Source of the DNA: CAVPXC01 sp963709505
Lineage (GTDB): Bacteria; Chloroflexota; Anaerolineae; JAAEKA01
Reading direction: 5' to 3'
Assembly: GCA_963709505.1 (NCBI GenBank)
Contig: CAVPXC010000020.1
Location: forward strand, 77,638 to 141,637
DNA: 64,000 nucleotides
Each line of letters starts with the position of its first letter. Position 1 is the first letter of the stretch. Below the pieces are notes generated by a model. That model saw nothing but the letters and a program-made list of their open reading frames with translations, ran no database searches and was not told where the DNA came from. Shown here piece after piece: positions 54,146 to 63,809 of the stretch. The translations under genes were made by a program, and so were the position numbers.

Positions 54146-54910
54146 GTGAGAATTCTAACATACAACGTCCATCTCTGGGAAGGCCGAGATGGGCGCTTGG
54201 ACATCGAGCGTCTAGCGGCAATAATCGAAGGTGTCAACGCCGATGTCGTAGCGCTCAATGAGGTGCTTCATCCTGTGACCACGTACTACGGCGAGAGGCG
54301 ACCCGTGGCAGACCTGGCTAATCTTTTGCGCATGGATTGGGCTTTCGGCGAGAGCAATCGCATGGTACGGCGCCCCGGCTGGTGGGGACCGGTGGGTAAC
54401 GCTGTGCTGAGCCGCCATTCGATCATCATGGACGCCAATCACTACCTTCCCAGGCTGCCGATGACCCAAGGACGCAACCTGCTCACGGCGAAGATCAACG
54501 TCGGCTCCGATCGGCAGTTTACGATCTACTCCACGCATTTAGACCACGCTTTCGAGGGCATCCGGCTGTGGCAGCTGCGCGGCGTGCTGAACGAACTTCA
54601 AGAACAGGCGTCTGAACCCCACGTGCTTCTGGGCGACTTCAACACCCACGGGCCTGTTGGTCGGAGAAGTAAGGCTTTTACGCCGCCCGTCGTTCGGTTG
54701 CTTCGCAGCAAAGGGTACGTGGATGCGTACATGAAGGCCGGCGAGGGCGATCACGCTACATTTCGCTACCTTTGGCCTTTTCGTATCGACTATGTTTTTG
54801 TGCCGGCGGTGATGGCTCCCTACCTGGTGTCATGCCGGACTCTGGATAGCCACCTGATCGAACAGGCATCCGACCACTCCCCGTTGTTGGCTGAGTTCAA
54901 TTGGGGCTAG
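54146..54910 (+). CDS. Endonuclease/exonuclease/phosphatase (EEP) family protein 1
   Basis: 254 residues of the EEP superfamily (metal-dependent phosphodiesterases such as ExoIII and sphingomyelinase). Motifs: RILTYNVHLWEG, VVALNEVLHP (Glu), THLDHAFEG, LLGDFNTHGP and a final ASDHSPLLAEF (Asp-His). It has no signal peptide, so acts in the cytoplasm. Its paralogue follows 24 bp later and the two share an operon. A substrate cannot be predicted; both lipid and nucleic-acid phosphodiesters are possible. Confidence 0.88.
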   Translation: MRILTYNVHLWEGRDGRLDIERLAAIIEGVNADVVALNEVLHPVTTYYGERRPVADLANLLRMDWAFGESNRMVRRPGWWGPVGNAVLSRHSIIMDANHYLPRLPMTQGRNLLTAKINVGSDRQFTIYSTHLDHAFEGIRLWQLRGVLNELQEQASEPHVLLGDFNTHGPVGRRSKAFTPPVVRLLRSKGYVDAYMKAGEGDHATFRYLWPFRIDYVFVPAVMAPYLVSCRTLDSHLIEQASDHSPLLAEFNWG

Positions 54911-54934
54911 CCGAAGCAAAGAGGATATCTGCTC

Positions 54935-55750
54935 ATGCGCGTGCTGACGTACAACATCCATGGGTGGAAAGGGAGCGATGGACGGGTCGATCTCCCGAGG
55001 CTGGCGCGCGTCATCAAATCGAGCCAGGCGGACGTTGTTGCTCTGAACGAGGTGTTTCACCCCTTTGTGCCGCTGGGTGTCACTCGCCCTGCGCTGGATC
55101 TGCTGGCGGAAGACCTGGGCATGACGGCTGCTTTTGGCGTTGCGCTTACCCCGAACGATGCATTTGCACCCACGGCTTCGTATGGCAATGCCCTATTGAC
55201 CCGCATTCCCTTGCTCGCGCATGCTGGCCATCACCTGACGCCGATCGATGGGCACGAACAGCGCGGCCTGCTAGAGGGACGGGTCTTGTTGCCTGACGGG
55301 CGCAGCAACCTCTCGGTCTACGTCACTCACCTTGATCATCTGAGCGAGGCCGCGCGCGCCGTGCAGCTGACCGCTTTGCTGCAGTGGACCACGCGCGATC
55401 GCGCGTGGCCGCACCTGCTGATGGGAGACTTCAATACTTTGGCGCCAAACGACTATGCCGAGCGGCCCGGTGACTTGGATGCGTTGCACTCTGTGGAGTG
55501 GATGCATCGGATGATGGCTGAGGACTTCCAGGTCGTGCCGCGGCTGATGCGCCGCGGCTACGTCGACGCTGCCGGCGCATCAGAGGGTCCTTTACCCACC
55601 TTTCCCGCTGATGCGCCGCTAGTGCGTATCGACTACATCTGGGTGTCTGCACCGCTGGCTTCGGCCGTGCGCTGGTGTCGTCCCTGGCAGACCGAAGATA
55701 CTCTGCTGGCCTCGGATCATCTCCCTGTGCTGGCGGAGATCGACGATTAG
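54935..55750 (+). CDS. Endonuclease/exonuclease/phosphatase (EEP) family protein 2
   Basis: 271 residues, same superfamily: RVLTYNIHGWKGSDGRVD, VVALNEVFHP, THLDHLSEA, LMGDFNTLAP and ASDHLPVLAEI. It is clearly a tandem paralogue of the upstream gene, with a longer insert (DYAERPGDLDALHSVEWMHR) near residue 170. GAGGATATCTGCTC precedes ATG 54935. The pair may have arisen by duplication followed by divergence. Confidence 0.88.
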   Translation: MRVLTYNIHGWKGSDGRVDLPRLARVIKSSQADVVALNEVFHPFVPLGVTRPALDLLAEDLGMTAAFGVALTPNDAFAPTASYGNALLTRIPLLAHAGHHLTPIDGHEQRGLLEGRVLLPDGRSNLSVYVTHLDHLSEAARAVQLTALLQWTTRDRAWPHLLMGDFNTLAPNDYAERPGDLDALHSVEWMHRMMAEDFQVVPRLMRRGYVDAAGASEGPLPTFPADAPLVRIDYIWVSAPLASAVRWCRPWQTEDTLLASDHLPVLAEIDD

Positions 55751-55838
55751 TGGACGTCCGTTGGCACATGCGAGTGAGGTTACTGATACCGCCAGGGACG
55801 CGTGATAAAGTAGGAAACTAGGAAGGATGGTGGACATA

Positions 55839-56474
55839 ATGAACTTCGAAAACCCATTGAAGCGCGTTGAGCGCTTGAAGAAAGTGACCCGCCGCCCCGA
55901 CACGAATCTGGGCGGGCGGATTCCCCCCGGTCAATTCATCACCGACAAGTTTCCTGTGTTGCACTACGGGTCGGTGCCAGAGGTCGAGTTGGATACCTGG
56001 GACTTCCGTGTCTTCGGCCTGGTCGGGCAGCCGTTACGACTGACCTGGGACGAGTTTCGTTCCTTGCCGGAAACTACCTTAACGACCGACATCCATTGTG
56101 TCACCCGCTGGAGCAAGCTGGACACGACCTGGAGCGGCGTGTCGTGGCGTGATTTCGTAAATAGGTTGGAAATCACGTTTCCCCCCGAGGCGAGCCACGT
56201 CATGGCTCATTGCGAACAGGGCTTTACCACCAATCTACCACTGGACATTCTGTATGACGATGAGAGCATGTTCGCCTGGCACTACGATGGTGAGCCGCTG
56301 ACGGCCGAACATGGTTGGCCCTTGCGGCTGCTGGTGCCCAGGCGTTATTTCTGGAAGAGCGCCAAATGGATTCGGGGCATCGAGTTCATGGCTGCTGATC
56401 GACCCGGCTTCTGGGAGCGCAACGGTTACCACATGAACGGCGAATATTGGAATGAAGAGCGTTTCGGCTGGTAG
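55839..56474 (+). CDS. Sulfite-oxidase-like molybdopterin oxidoreductase
   Basis: 211 residues of the SuoX/MsrP fold: LTTDIHCVTRWSKLDTTWSGVSW with the conserved molybdenum-ligand C87, GFTTNLPLD, GWPLRLLVPRRYFWKSAKWIRGIEF and a final WERNGYHMNGEYWNEERF. It is a short cytoplasmic member without the cytochrome or dimerisation domain. Its electron partner is not encoded nearby. ATG 55839 has GGTGG at 5 nt; an in-frame ATG 12 nt upstream is possible. The hairpin at 56505-56532 ends the transcript. Confidence 0.9.
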   Translation: MNFENPLKRVERLKKVTRRPDTNLGGRIPPGQFITDKFPVLHYGSVPEVELDTWDFRVFGLVGQPLRLTWDEFRSLPETTLTTDIHCVTRWSKLDTTWSGVSWRDFVNRLEITFPPEASHVMAHCEQGFTTNLPLDILYDDESMFAWHYDGEPLTAEHGWPLRLLVPRRYFWKSAKWIRGIEFMAADRPGFWERNGYHMNGEYWNEERFGW

Positions 56475-56504
56475 CGGCAGCCGGCGCAGAGATAGAAACT
56501 ATTG

Positions 56505-56532
56505 TGCGGGCAGGTCAGACGACCTGCCCGCA
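56505..56532 (+). terminator. Hairpin after the molybdopterin oxidoreductase gene
   Basis: TGCGGGCAGGTC pairs perfectly with GACCTGCCCGCA (12 bp, 4-nt loop). No strong T run follows. Confidence 0.6.
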
Positions 56533-56582
56533 GTCTTACGTCCACGGTAGTACGTTCCGCATAGGTCATCGGATATGGTTTC

Positions 56583-56611
56583 TTGACAACGCGTCTGTCT
56601 CAGAGGAAAAT
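56583..56611 (+). promoter_or_regulatory. Promoter of the ROK operon
   Basis: TTGACA (56583-56588), a 17-bp spacer and GAAAAT (56606-56611), about 45 bp before the ROK start codon. Confidence 0.5.
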
Positions 56612-56656
56612 GAGAACGTCGAGCTGCAACTCACTCGACTGCAAGGAAGGAACCCT

Positions 56657-57694
56657 ATGGCAAATCCGAAGAAGATACCCGCTCGTAAAAAGCAAACGCT
56701 ATCCGGCTATCGGCTTGGCATCGACATGGGTGGGACCAAGATCCTGGCAGCCGTGGTCGACCCGGACGGCCAGATTGTCGGCGAGGCGAAGAAGAAAACC
56801 AAGCCGGAAATCGGTCAGGAAGGGGTCATCGGTCGTATCGTCTCCGTGGCTAATGAAGCCGTGGACGCGGCCGGTCTGCGGATGAAAAACGTAGATGCGG
56901 CAGGTATCGGCGCGCCCAGCCCGGCCAGCCCGGAGACTGGGGTTGTCTTCAATGCACCGAACATGCCGGGCTGGCTCGACGTGCCGCTCGGAGACGTGTT
57001 GGGGCAGCGGCTCGGGCTGCCGGTCGTCGTCGATAACGACGTAAACTTGGGTACGCTGGGCGAGTTTGTCTATGGCGCCGGCAAAGGCTGCAAGAGCATG
57101 GTGGGCATTTTCGTTGGCACAGGCGTCGGCGGCGGCCTGATTCTCAACGGCCAGCTTATTCGCGGCGCGCGTTACGCCGCAGGCGAGGTGGGGCACACAA
57201 TCATCCTGCCAGACGGACCGCTGTGTGGCTGCGGCAAGCATGGGTGTCTTGAGGCGCTGGCCAGCCGCACGGCCATCGAGAGAGATGTGCGCGCCGCGCT
57301 CGTCGCAGGGCGTCCGAGTATCTTGGCGGAGTTAATTCTTGCGGACAACGACCGGCTAACCAGCGGTACGATCAAACTTGCGCTGGAACAGGGCGATGAG
57401 TTGATGACCGAAGTGATCGCTCGGGCGCAGTTCTATCTGGGCCTCCTGGCGGGGAACCTGGTTAATATCCTCGACCCTGAAATGATCGTCTTCGGCGGTG
57501 GCGTGATTGAGGCGTTGGGTGACAGCTTCCTCGATCCGATCCGTGCGACGGCTCGCCCCTGTTTCCTTTCGCAGCGCGATGTCGACAGCGTGCGTATTCT
57601 GTCGGCAACCCTTGGCGATTACGCCGGGGTTTTAGGCGCGGCCGAGTTGGCTGGCCGGGTTCCTCGTCCCGAAGGAAAAGAGGGCAATGGCTAG
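56657..57694 (+). CDS. ROK-family sugar kinase (glucokinase-like)
   Basis: 345 residues. ATP-binding GIDMGGTK (21-28), catalytic VVDNDVN (Asp128), GTGVGGGLI, and the ROK zinc site with H180 and C190-x-C192-x4-C197 (CGCGKHGCLE). This set is typical of bacterial ROK glucokinases acting on glucose or N-acetyl sugars. No DNA-binding N-terminal domain is present, so it is a kinase and not a repressor. Start 56657 has AAGGAAGG upstream. It overlaps the GNAT gene by 8 bp. Confidence 0.92.
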   Translation: MANPKKIPARKKQTLSGYRLGIDMGGTKILAAVVDPDGQIVGEAKKKTKPEIGQEGVIGRIVSVANEAVDAAGLRMKNVDAAGIGAPSPASPETGVVFNAPNMPGWLDVPLGDVLGQRLGLPVVVDNDVNLGTLGEFVYGAGKGCKSMVGIFVGTGVGGGLILNGQLIRGARYAAGEVGHTIILPDGPLCGCGKHGCLEALASRTAIERDVRAALVAGRPSILAELILADNDRLTSGTIKLALEQGDELMTEVIARAQFYLGLLAGNLVNILDPEMIVFGGGVIEALGDSFLDPIRATARPCFLSQRDVDSVRILSATLGDYAGVLGAAELAGRVPRPEGKEGNG

Positions 57695-58226
57695 TCCGAT
57701 CTATCCGATCGTGGCCCGCAACGGCAGGCTGGTAGACGTTCGCTTTCTGACACCGGACGACGGGGAGTTGCTCGTCGATCTAGTACGGCGGCTCTCTCCC
57801 AACACACGTTACTTGCGCTTTCTTGTTTCTGTCGAAGATGTGCCGATCGCGGCGGCAACCAGAAAGCTGCCGGCCTTTCTGGCTGTCAACGGTGTCGATA
57901 GCGTGGCTCTTTTGGCTTCGGTCGAGGAAGATGGCATCGAGACCGCCATCGGCGTCGCGCGCTTCAATCAACTCCCCGCGCATGACGACGCCGAAGTCGC
58001 CGTCGTCATGCGCGACGACTGGCAGAAGCAGGGCATCGGACTAGAATTGATGAGACAACTGGCGGAGGTCGCTCGTTCGCTGGGAATCAAACGCTTTTCT
58101 GCCGTGGTGCTGGCAACCAACCGGGGCGCACACAACCTGATCAAAGCACTTGGCTACCCTTACCAGAGCCATGTGTCGCATGGAGAGGATGAGATCGTGA
58201 TCTACCTGGAGGAAAAACCCGAATGA
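57687..58226 (+). CDS. GNAT acetyltransferase
   Basis: 179 residues. The acetyl-CoA loop VVMRDDWQKQGIGLELMRQLAEVA (V-x5-Q-K-Q-G-I-G-L) and the final IKRFSAVVLATNRGAHNLIKALGYPYQSHV are standard GNAT motifs A and B. The N-terminal part (IVARNGRLVDVRFLTPDDGELLVDLVRRLSP) resembles those of stand-alone members in acyltransferase/ACS-regulating groups. It lies in an operon between ROK and the nucleotidyltransferase gene with overlaps at both ends, so it may modify an enzyme or sugar of this pathway. Confidence 0.88.
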   Translation: MASPIYPIVARNGRLVDVRFLTPDDGELLVDLVRRLSPNTRYLRFLVSVEDVPIAAATRKLPAFLAVNGVDSVALLASVEEDGIETAIGVARFNQLPAHDDAEVAVVMRDDWQKQGIGLELMRQLAEVARSLGIKRFSAVVLATNRGAHNLIKALGYPYQSHVSHGEDEIVIYLEEKPE

Positions 58227-60759
58227 AAGCCGTCGTGATGGCAGGGGGCGCAGGCTCGCGGCTGCGCCCGTTGACAGTGGGTCGCCCCAAACCGATGTTG
58301 CCGTTGGTCAACCAGGTGGTGCTCGGACACATCCTGGAGCTTTTGCGCAACCATGGGATTACTGAGGTCGTCGTCACTCTGCAGTATATGGCCAGCATGA
58401 TTGAAGACTACTTCGGGGATGGTAGTTCCATGGGCGTGCGTATTCGTTATTCCATCGAGGAGTCGCCCCTGGGCACAGCGGGCAGTGTCGCCCACGCTCG
58501 GCAATATCTGGACGATACATTTATCGTATTAAGCGGCGATGCCGTCACCAATTTTGACCTCGAAGAGATTATCGCCTTTCATAAAGAAAGGAAGGCGATG
58601 GCCACAATCGTCCTTTACCATGTGCCCGAGCCGCTGGATTACGGCGTCATTGTCACCGATGGCGATGGGCGGGTGATGCGCTTTCTAGAGAAGCCGAGTT
58701 GGAGCGAGGTAACCTCCGACACGGTCAATACCGGGGTCTATGTGTTGGAGCCAGAAGTACTGGATCTCATCCCGGCAGGAGAGCCGTTCGACTGGAGCAG
58801 CGATGTTTTTCCGCAGATGCTCGACAAAGGTCTGCCCGTGTATGGCTTTGTCGCCCCGGGCTATTGGTGCGATATCGGCAACATCAGCGAGTATCGACGG
58901 GCCACCTCCGAGGCACTGGCTGGAAAGGTCTTCGGCTACAACACGTTCGGAACACACATCGGTGGCGATATCTGGGTGGGTGAGAACGTCGACATCGCGC
59001 CTGACGCCCAGCTCTACGGTCCGATCTACTTAGGCAATGAGGTGCAGATCAAGGCGGGGGTGGTGATGCGCGGCCCAAGCGTCGTACGCGACTACACCAT
59101 CGTCAACAATCGCGCCCAAATCGATCGCAGCATCATCTGGCGAAATTGCTACATCGGCGAGGGGGCCGAGATACGTGGGGCCATCGTCGGCCACCAGTGC
59201 AGTATCAAGGCCAAGAGTTCCTTGTTTGAGGGTGTAGTTATCGGCAAGGGTTCGGTGGTTGGCGAAGGAGCGGTCATTCATTCTGGCGTCAAGCTGTGGC
59301 CAGGCAAGGAAGTGGATCCGGGCGCCGTCGTCAAGACGAGCATCATATGGGGATCGCAAGGGCGTCGTGTGCTCTTTGGACGCTACGGTGTCACCGGGGT
59401 GGTCAACGTGGATTTGACGCCCGAATTTCCACGCGGCTCGGCGCGGCCTTCGGCGCCACGCTCCCGCGTGGATCGGTGGTGACCATCAACCGCGATGGGC
59501 ACGCTGGATCACGCATGCTTAAGCGTGCGGTCATCTCGGGCCTGCCGTGGGCCGGCGTGAACGCCAAAGACCTCCAAAGCGTTCCCATCCCCGTGGCTCG
59601 CTTCTACACCCGCAAGACCTCCGCAGCGGCGGGGGTACACGTGCGCATCTCGCCCTTCGATCAACGTACTGTCGATATTCAATTCTTCGGCAGCGACGGT
59701 ATGAACCTGAGCAAACACGAGGAGCGCAATATCGAGCGAGTTTTCTTTCGCGAGGACTTCCGCCGCGCCTATATGGATAATATCGGAACGATTGGCTATG
59801 CAAGCGATGCGATCCCTTTGTACTGTGACGAGTTCCTCAACCGTGTCAACCAAAAAGCCATTCGCAACGCTGGCCTGGAGATCGTGATTGACTACGCCTA
59901 CACGTCAACATCGGAGGTGTTGCCGGACATTCTGCAGAAGCTCGAAGTCAATACGACGCCACTCGGCGCTCGCGTCGATCCGACCTACATCTCGCTGGAA
60001 CAAGAGGCGTTTCAGGAAGAGCGCAAGCGGCTTGCCATTATCGTGGCCGCATTGGGCAGCGATCTTGGAGTGCAGCTGAACATCGGAGGCGAGAAGATGT
60101 TTCTCGCCGATGACACCGGCCAAATGATTTCGGACCCGGTGGTATGTGCGGCCCTGGTCGAGCTGGCGTTGCGTTCCGCGCCCGGAAGCGTAGTGGCCAT
60201 GCCTGTGACGCTTTCCTCGGCCTTTGAGCGGATCGCCAAGCGGCATGGCGGCAGCATCGTGCGAACTCAGGTGGATATTGCCTCCTTGATGTACGCAACC
60301 GACAATACCAACGTGATTATGGCGGCCGACGGCTCGGGAGCTTCATCTTCCCGGAATTTCAGCCCGTCGCCGACGCCATGATGGCGATGGTCAAGCTGCT
60401 GGAGTATTTGGCGCACCATCGCATCCGTTTCTCCGAAGTGGTCGCTGGCTTACCCACTTTTCAGGTACACTCGACTACCGTTCCGTGCCCGTGGGATAGC
60501 AAAGGCGCAGTGATCCGGCGCCTGCAACAGGAGTTTGCCGAGTTCGATATCCAGGTGCTGGATGGTATCAAGATCTTTTTCAACGATTGGGAGTGGGTCC
60601 TAGCACAGCCTAACCCCAGACCACCCCCTGCTCTTACATGCGACTGAGGCCCAAACAGCCACACATGCTGAGGAGTTGCTGGAACAGCACGTTCAACTTG
60701 TAGGGCGTCTGGCTCAGAAATTGGCTGTAGGGTCCCTGAGTTTTTCGAAACTCTGCTAG
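58223..60759 (+). CDS. Sugar nucleotidyltransferase fused to degenerate phosphomannomutase-like domain, three frameshifts
   Basis: About 845 residues. The N-terminal domain has the NDP-sugar pyrophosphorylase signature VVMAGGAGSRLRPLT (5-19), LSGDAVTNFDLEEI, GVIVTDGDGRVMRFLEKPSW and a left-handed beta-helix (about 250-390). The second half resembles phosphomannomutase, but the catalytic TASHNP serine loop is replaced by AGVHVRISPFD and the DGDxDR metal loop is not seen. Frames change near 59430, 60335 and 60605; the real end is at 60759. Such fusions occur in Chloroflexota and cyanobacteria, with the first domain expected to make an NDP-sugar (probably GDP-mannose). The start overlaps the GNAT gene by 4 bp. 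Confidence 0.85.
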
Positions 60760-60784
60760 CACTCCGTGGTATAAATAGGCCAAT

Positions 60785-60850
60785 GGTAATCAGTAATCAG
60801 TAATCAGTAAACAGTGAACAGTTATCAGTCTGCACTGTTCACTGTTCACT
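60785..60850. repeat. Heptad array H10 (AGTAATC/AGTAAAC type), inverted
   Basis: GGTAATC, AGTAATC, AGTAATC, AGTAAAC, AGTGAAC, AGTTATC then ACTGTTC, ACTGTTC. The AGTAAAC/AGTGAAC units match those of array H9 8 kb away. Confidence 0.85.
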
Positions 60851-60873
60851 AGGCGACCCAATGATGAACGCCC

Positions 60874-61664
60874 GTGTATCCACTCCTGTTTTCAATCGGC
60901 CCCCATCCAGTCTATGCCTACACCGTGGTTTTAGGCGGTGCTCTGTTCGCTATTCTGGCCTGGATCGCTTGGCACAAGCGGAGCCAGCGGGATGGATTGC
61001 TCGATTTGGTGCTCTTGGCGTTACTCACCAGCCTAATCGGCGCTCGGCTTGTTCACGTGCTGGCCAATGGTGCCTATTACGCTGAGCGCCCCTTAGAGAG
61101 GAGATTATCTTGCCGTTCGACGGAGGCCTGTCTTTTCACGGCGGGCTGTTGGCCGGCCTTGGGATTGTAGCGCTGCTAGCCCTGACGGGCACGCCTGGGC
61201 ATCCTGGCTCTCTGCGACGGGTGTTGATCGTGGCCGGCGCTCTGGTCGTGCCCTTGATCCTTGGGCTGTTGGGCGGCTGGTTGGCCTGTGTGCTCCGCGG
61301 CTGCGCCTACGGCCATGCATTAAAGCCGCCACAGCGATTTACGCACCGGACTGGCCCGACCTGGTCGGCGTCCATGCCTTTCGGCTGCCGAGCCAGGCGT
61401 TGGGTATGGTTCTGGCGCTGGCGCTTCTGCTGACCGCCAGCCTATGGACGCGACGCCCCGGTCTGTTCTTGATCGTTCTTGGAGCAGGCGATTTTGTAAT
61501 CGCCTGGACAGCGCGGCGATCTTTCCGTTGCCTGGGGGCCTCTGCTGGCGGTCCAATGGGCTGACCTGGCGATCATCCTCGCCGGTGTGGCGCTGGAGGT
61601 TGCGGCTCGCAAGCACAACGGATCCAAGGTGACCACAACCAAGGAGCCTGTGAGTTTGTCATAA
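60874..61664 (+). CDS. lgt: Prolipoprotein diacylglyceryl transferase-like protein, three frameshifts
   Basis: Transfers diacylglycerol from phosphatidylglycerol to the lipobox Cys. About 260 residues with roughly seven membrane helices: YAYTVVLGGALFAILAW, LIGARLVHVL, ILPFDGGLSFHGGLLAGL (family signature) and the Arg-containing LACVLRGCAYG. Frames change near 61098, 61320 and 61515; the last frame ends VTTTKEPVSLS at 61664. GTG 60874 is the preferred start, although sequence quality here is poor. The catalytic His and Arg positions are less clear than in model Lgt, so the call is to the family. The LysM gene follows. Confidence 0.7.
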
Positions 61665-61748
61665 CGAGCGACTGCTGCGCCGGGCCGATCGGTTGGCATG
61701 GCAAGCAGCAGTAGAAGCTACAGCAGAGTTCAAGAGGAGCAGAGACCT

Positions 61749-62981
61749 ATGACCTTTCATTCGACTGAGGGAAAGTGGACAGTAGTGGGTGTTTTCGCAG
61801 TGCTGCTGGTCGTCGCGTTACTGGTTATGCCTGTGGGGCAGCCCGCGCTCAGGAGAAACGCCTCCGCCCCCAACAGATCCACATTGTGGCCAGAGGCGAA
61901 ACCCTCTACGTCATCGCGGCACGTTACGGTGTGGCAGCCAGTGCGCTGCTCGGCGCCAACAACTTGCGCAGCGCCGGCCAGGTGCGGCCTGGCGTGCGTC
62001 TGGTCGTGCCGGCGCCGCCTGGACGGACCCCGGCAAGGTGCATAACGTTCGCCGCGGTGAGGTGCTTGGCCTGATCGCAGCAAACTACGGGGTTACGATT
62101 ACCGATATCATGCTGGCGAACGGTCTACAGGACGCCAACCAAATCTTCACGGGGCAACGGCTGCTGAATTCCCGTGCCGGATCAGCGTCCGGCCACCGCT
62201 ACGCCGCCGCCGATTACTGCGACACCCGGCGACACCGTTGCTGTCGGTGACCCCAGCGCCACCGGTTGCTTGCCCGACCGGCTGCGAAGCCATCAGCATT
62301 CAGGATCCCACCACGCGGCGTGACGGTCACCAGCCCGTTCACCGTTACCGGCGCCGGCTTGGCATCCGATCAGCCCTTGGTGGTGCGGGTGCTCGATGCT
62401 ACCGGCTACGAGATCGGCCTGGGGGGCGGCATCGTGAACGGACCACTCGGCGAAGATCGCCGGGTCTACCGGCACGATCAGCTTCACTGTGCCGACCACA
62501 CCCAGCAAGGCCGCGTCCAAGTGTATAGTATCAGCCCCGGCGACGGTGCCATCGAGCATCTTAACGTCGGTTGTGGTGACGTTGATAGGAACCGGGCTGG
62601 ACCTGACAATCGAGCGGGTGAAGGGGCCGGGATCGAGGCACAGGACTACGAAACGTTGGCATTGTTGATGGCCGATCCGTGGGATCTTAGCCTTCTCTAT
62701 AGCTACGAAGGGCTGTCGCTGAGCGCCGAAAATGCTATCGACGGACTCCGGAAGACCTATCTGGGCAGAGAGCAAGGTCTTCTTGAACCTGTCGGTGGAT
62801 GCGGGCAAGCTGCTTGGCGACCAGGTCGTCTTTTTCCCCTGACGTGACCCACGTTGTTTACTCCACCGGATGGGGCTCGGACCAGGCCGACGAGGCGTTG
62901 TTGTTGTTCAAAACCAACGACGCCGGCCAAACGAGATGGGGCGGCATGGTGTACGTTTCGAAAATCACTCCGAGATTTTGA
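61749..62981 (+). CDS. LysM and Gmad2-domain cell-wall protein, several frameshifts
   Basis: Pieces in several frames form one protein. An N-terminal membrane anchor (WTVVGVFAVLLVVALLVM) is followed by a first LysM (HIVARGETLYVIAARYGV), a second LysM (VHNVRRGEVLGLIAANYGV), a Gmad2-like immunoglobulin domain (SPFTVTGAGLASDQPLVVRVLDATGYEIG) and a C-terminal domain with ALLMADPWDLSLLYSYEG and VVYSTGWGSDQADEALLLF. LysM binds peptidoglycan, so the protein is probably anchored at the cell wall. At least five indels disrupt the reading frame; exact joins are uncertain. ATG 61749 has GAGGAG upstream. Confidence 0.65.
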
Positions 62982-63025
62982 TGTTCCCTCAGAAGAATGA
63001 GATCAGATACCACCTGGAGATATCG

Positions 63026-63809
63026 GTGCATCAACCCGTAATTACATCCACGATCGAACAGATACACAAGCACGCTTCAGTGCGCAACTATCGACCGGAC
63101 CCGGTGCCGGTGGAGCAGGTTGAAGCTATGACGTGGCCGCCGGCCAGCGCAGCACGACCTCGTCCAACCTGCAGATGCTCAGCGTGATAGCGGTGATCAG
63201 CCAGGCAACGCGTGAGCGGCTGGCCGTGTTGTGCGGCAACCAGGAGCACATTGCTCAGGCGCCGGTCTTTCTGGCCTGGTGCGCCGACCTTGCCCGATTG
63301 GATCGGGCCTGCCGACTGCGCGGGTATGAGCAGGTTACCCAGTACGTGGAGAGTTTTTTGCTTGCTGCCGTGGACACGTCATTGGCGATGCAGACCGCAG
63401 CGCTGGCTGGGGATACGATGGGGTTGGGCGTGTGCTACATCGGCGCCATCCGCAACCATCCGCAGGAAGTGATTGATCTACTGGAGTTGCCCCGGCTGGT
63501 CTTCCCCATCGTCGGGATGACCCTGGGGTGGCCCGCTGTGGAGCCGAAGGTACGGCCGCGGCTGCCCCTTAGCGCCGTGCTGCATTGGGAGCGATACAAC
63601 CGCAGCCGGGAGGACAAACGCTGGCCGAATACGACCGGGCCATGGTTGCTACGGGAATCTACGATGGCCGGCAAGTGGCGGTTCCGGGCAAGGAAGGTCA
63701 AAATGGGAGACTACGGCTGGACCGAACACTCGGCCCGCCACATTCTCGCAGCCGGCACGGCACGCATCTGCGTGAAGTGCTTCTTTCGCAGGGATTTGAA
63801 CTTCGCTAG
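63026..63809 (+). CDS. NfsA-like NADPH-dependent FMN nitroreductase, frameshifted
   Basis: About 260 residues of the nitroreductase superfamily, NfsA/FRase I type. It has IEQIHKHASVRNYRPDPVP (FMN-binding RxYRPDPV), SSNLQMLSVIAV, GDTMGLGVCYIGAIRN, LPRLVFPIVGMTLGWPA and a C-terminal RPRLPLSAVLHWERY, ending HLREVLLSQGFELR. Frames change near 63130, 63620 and 63720. GTG 63026 has GGAG 6 nt upstream. The TAG stop shares its CTAG with the convergent MFS gene stop. Confidence 0.8.
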
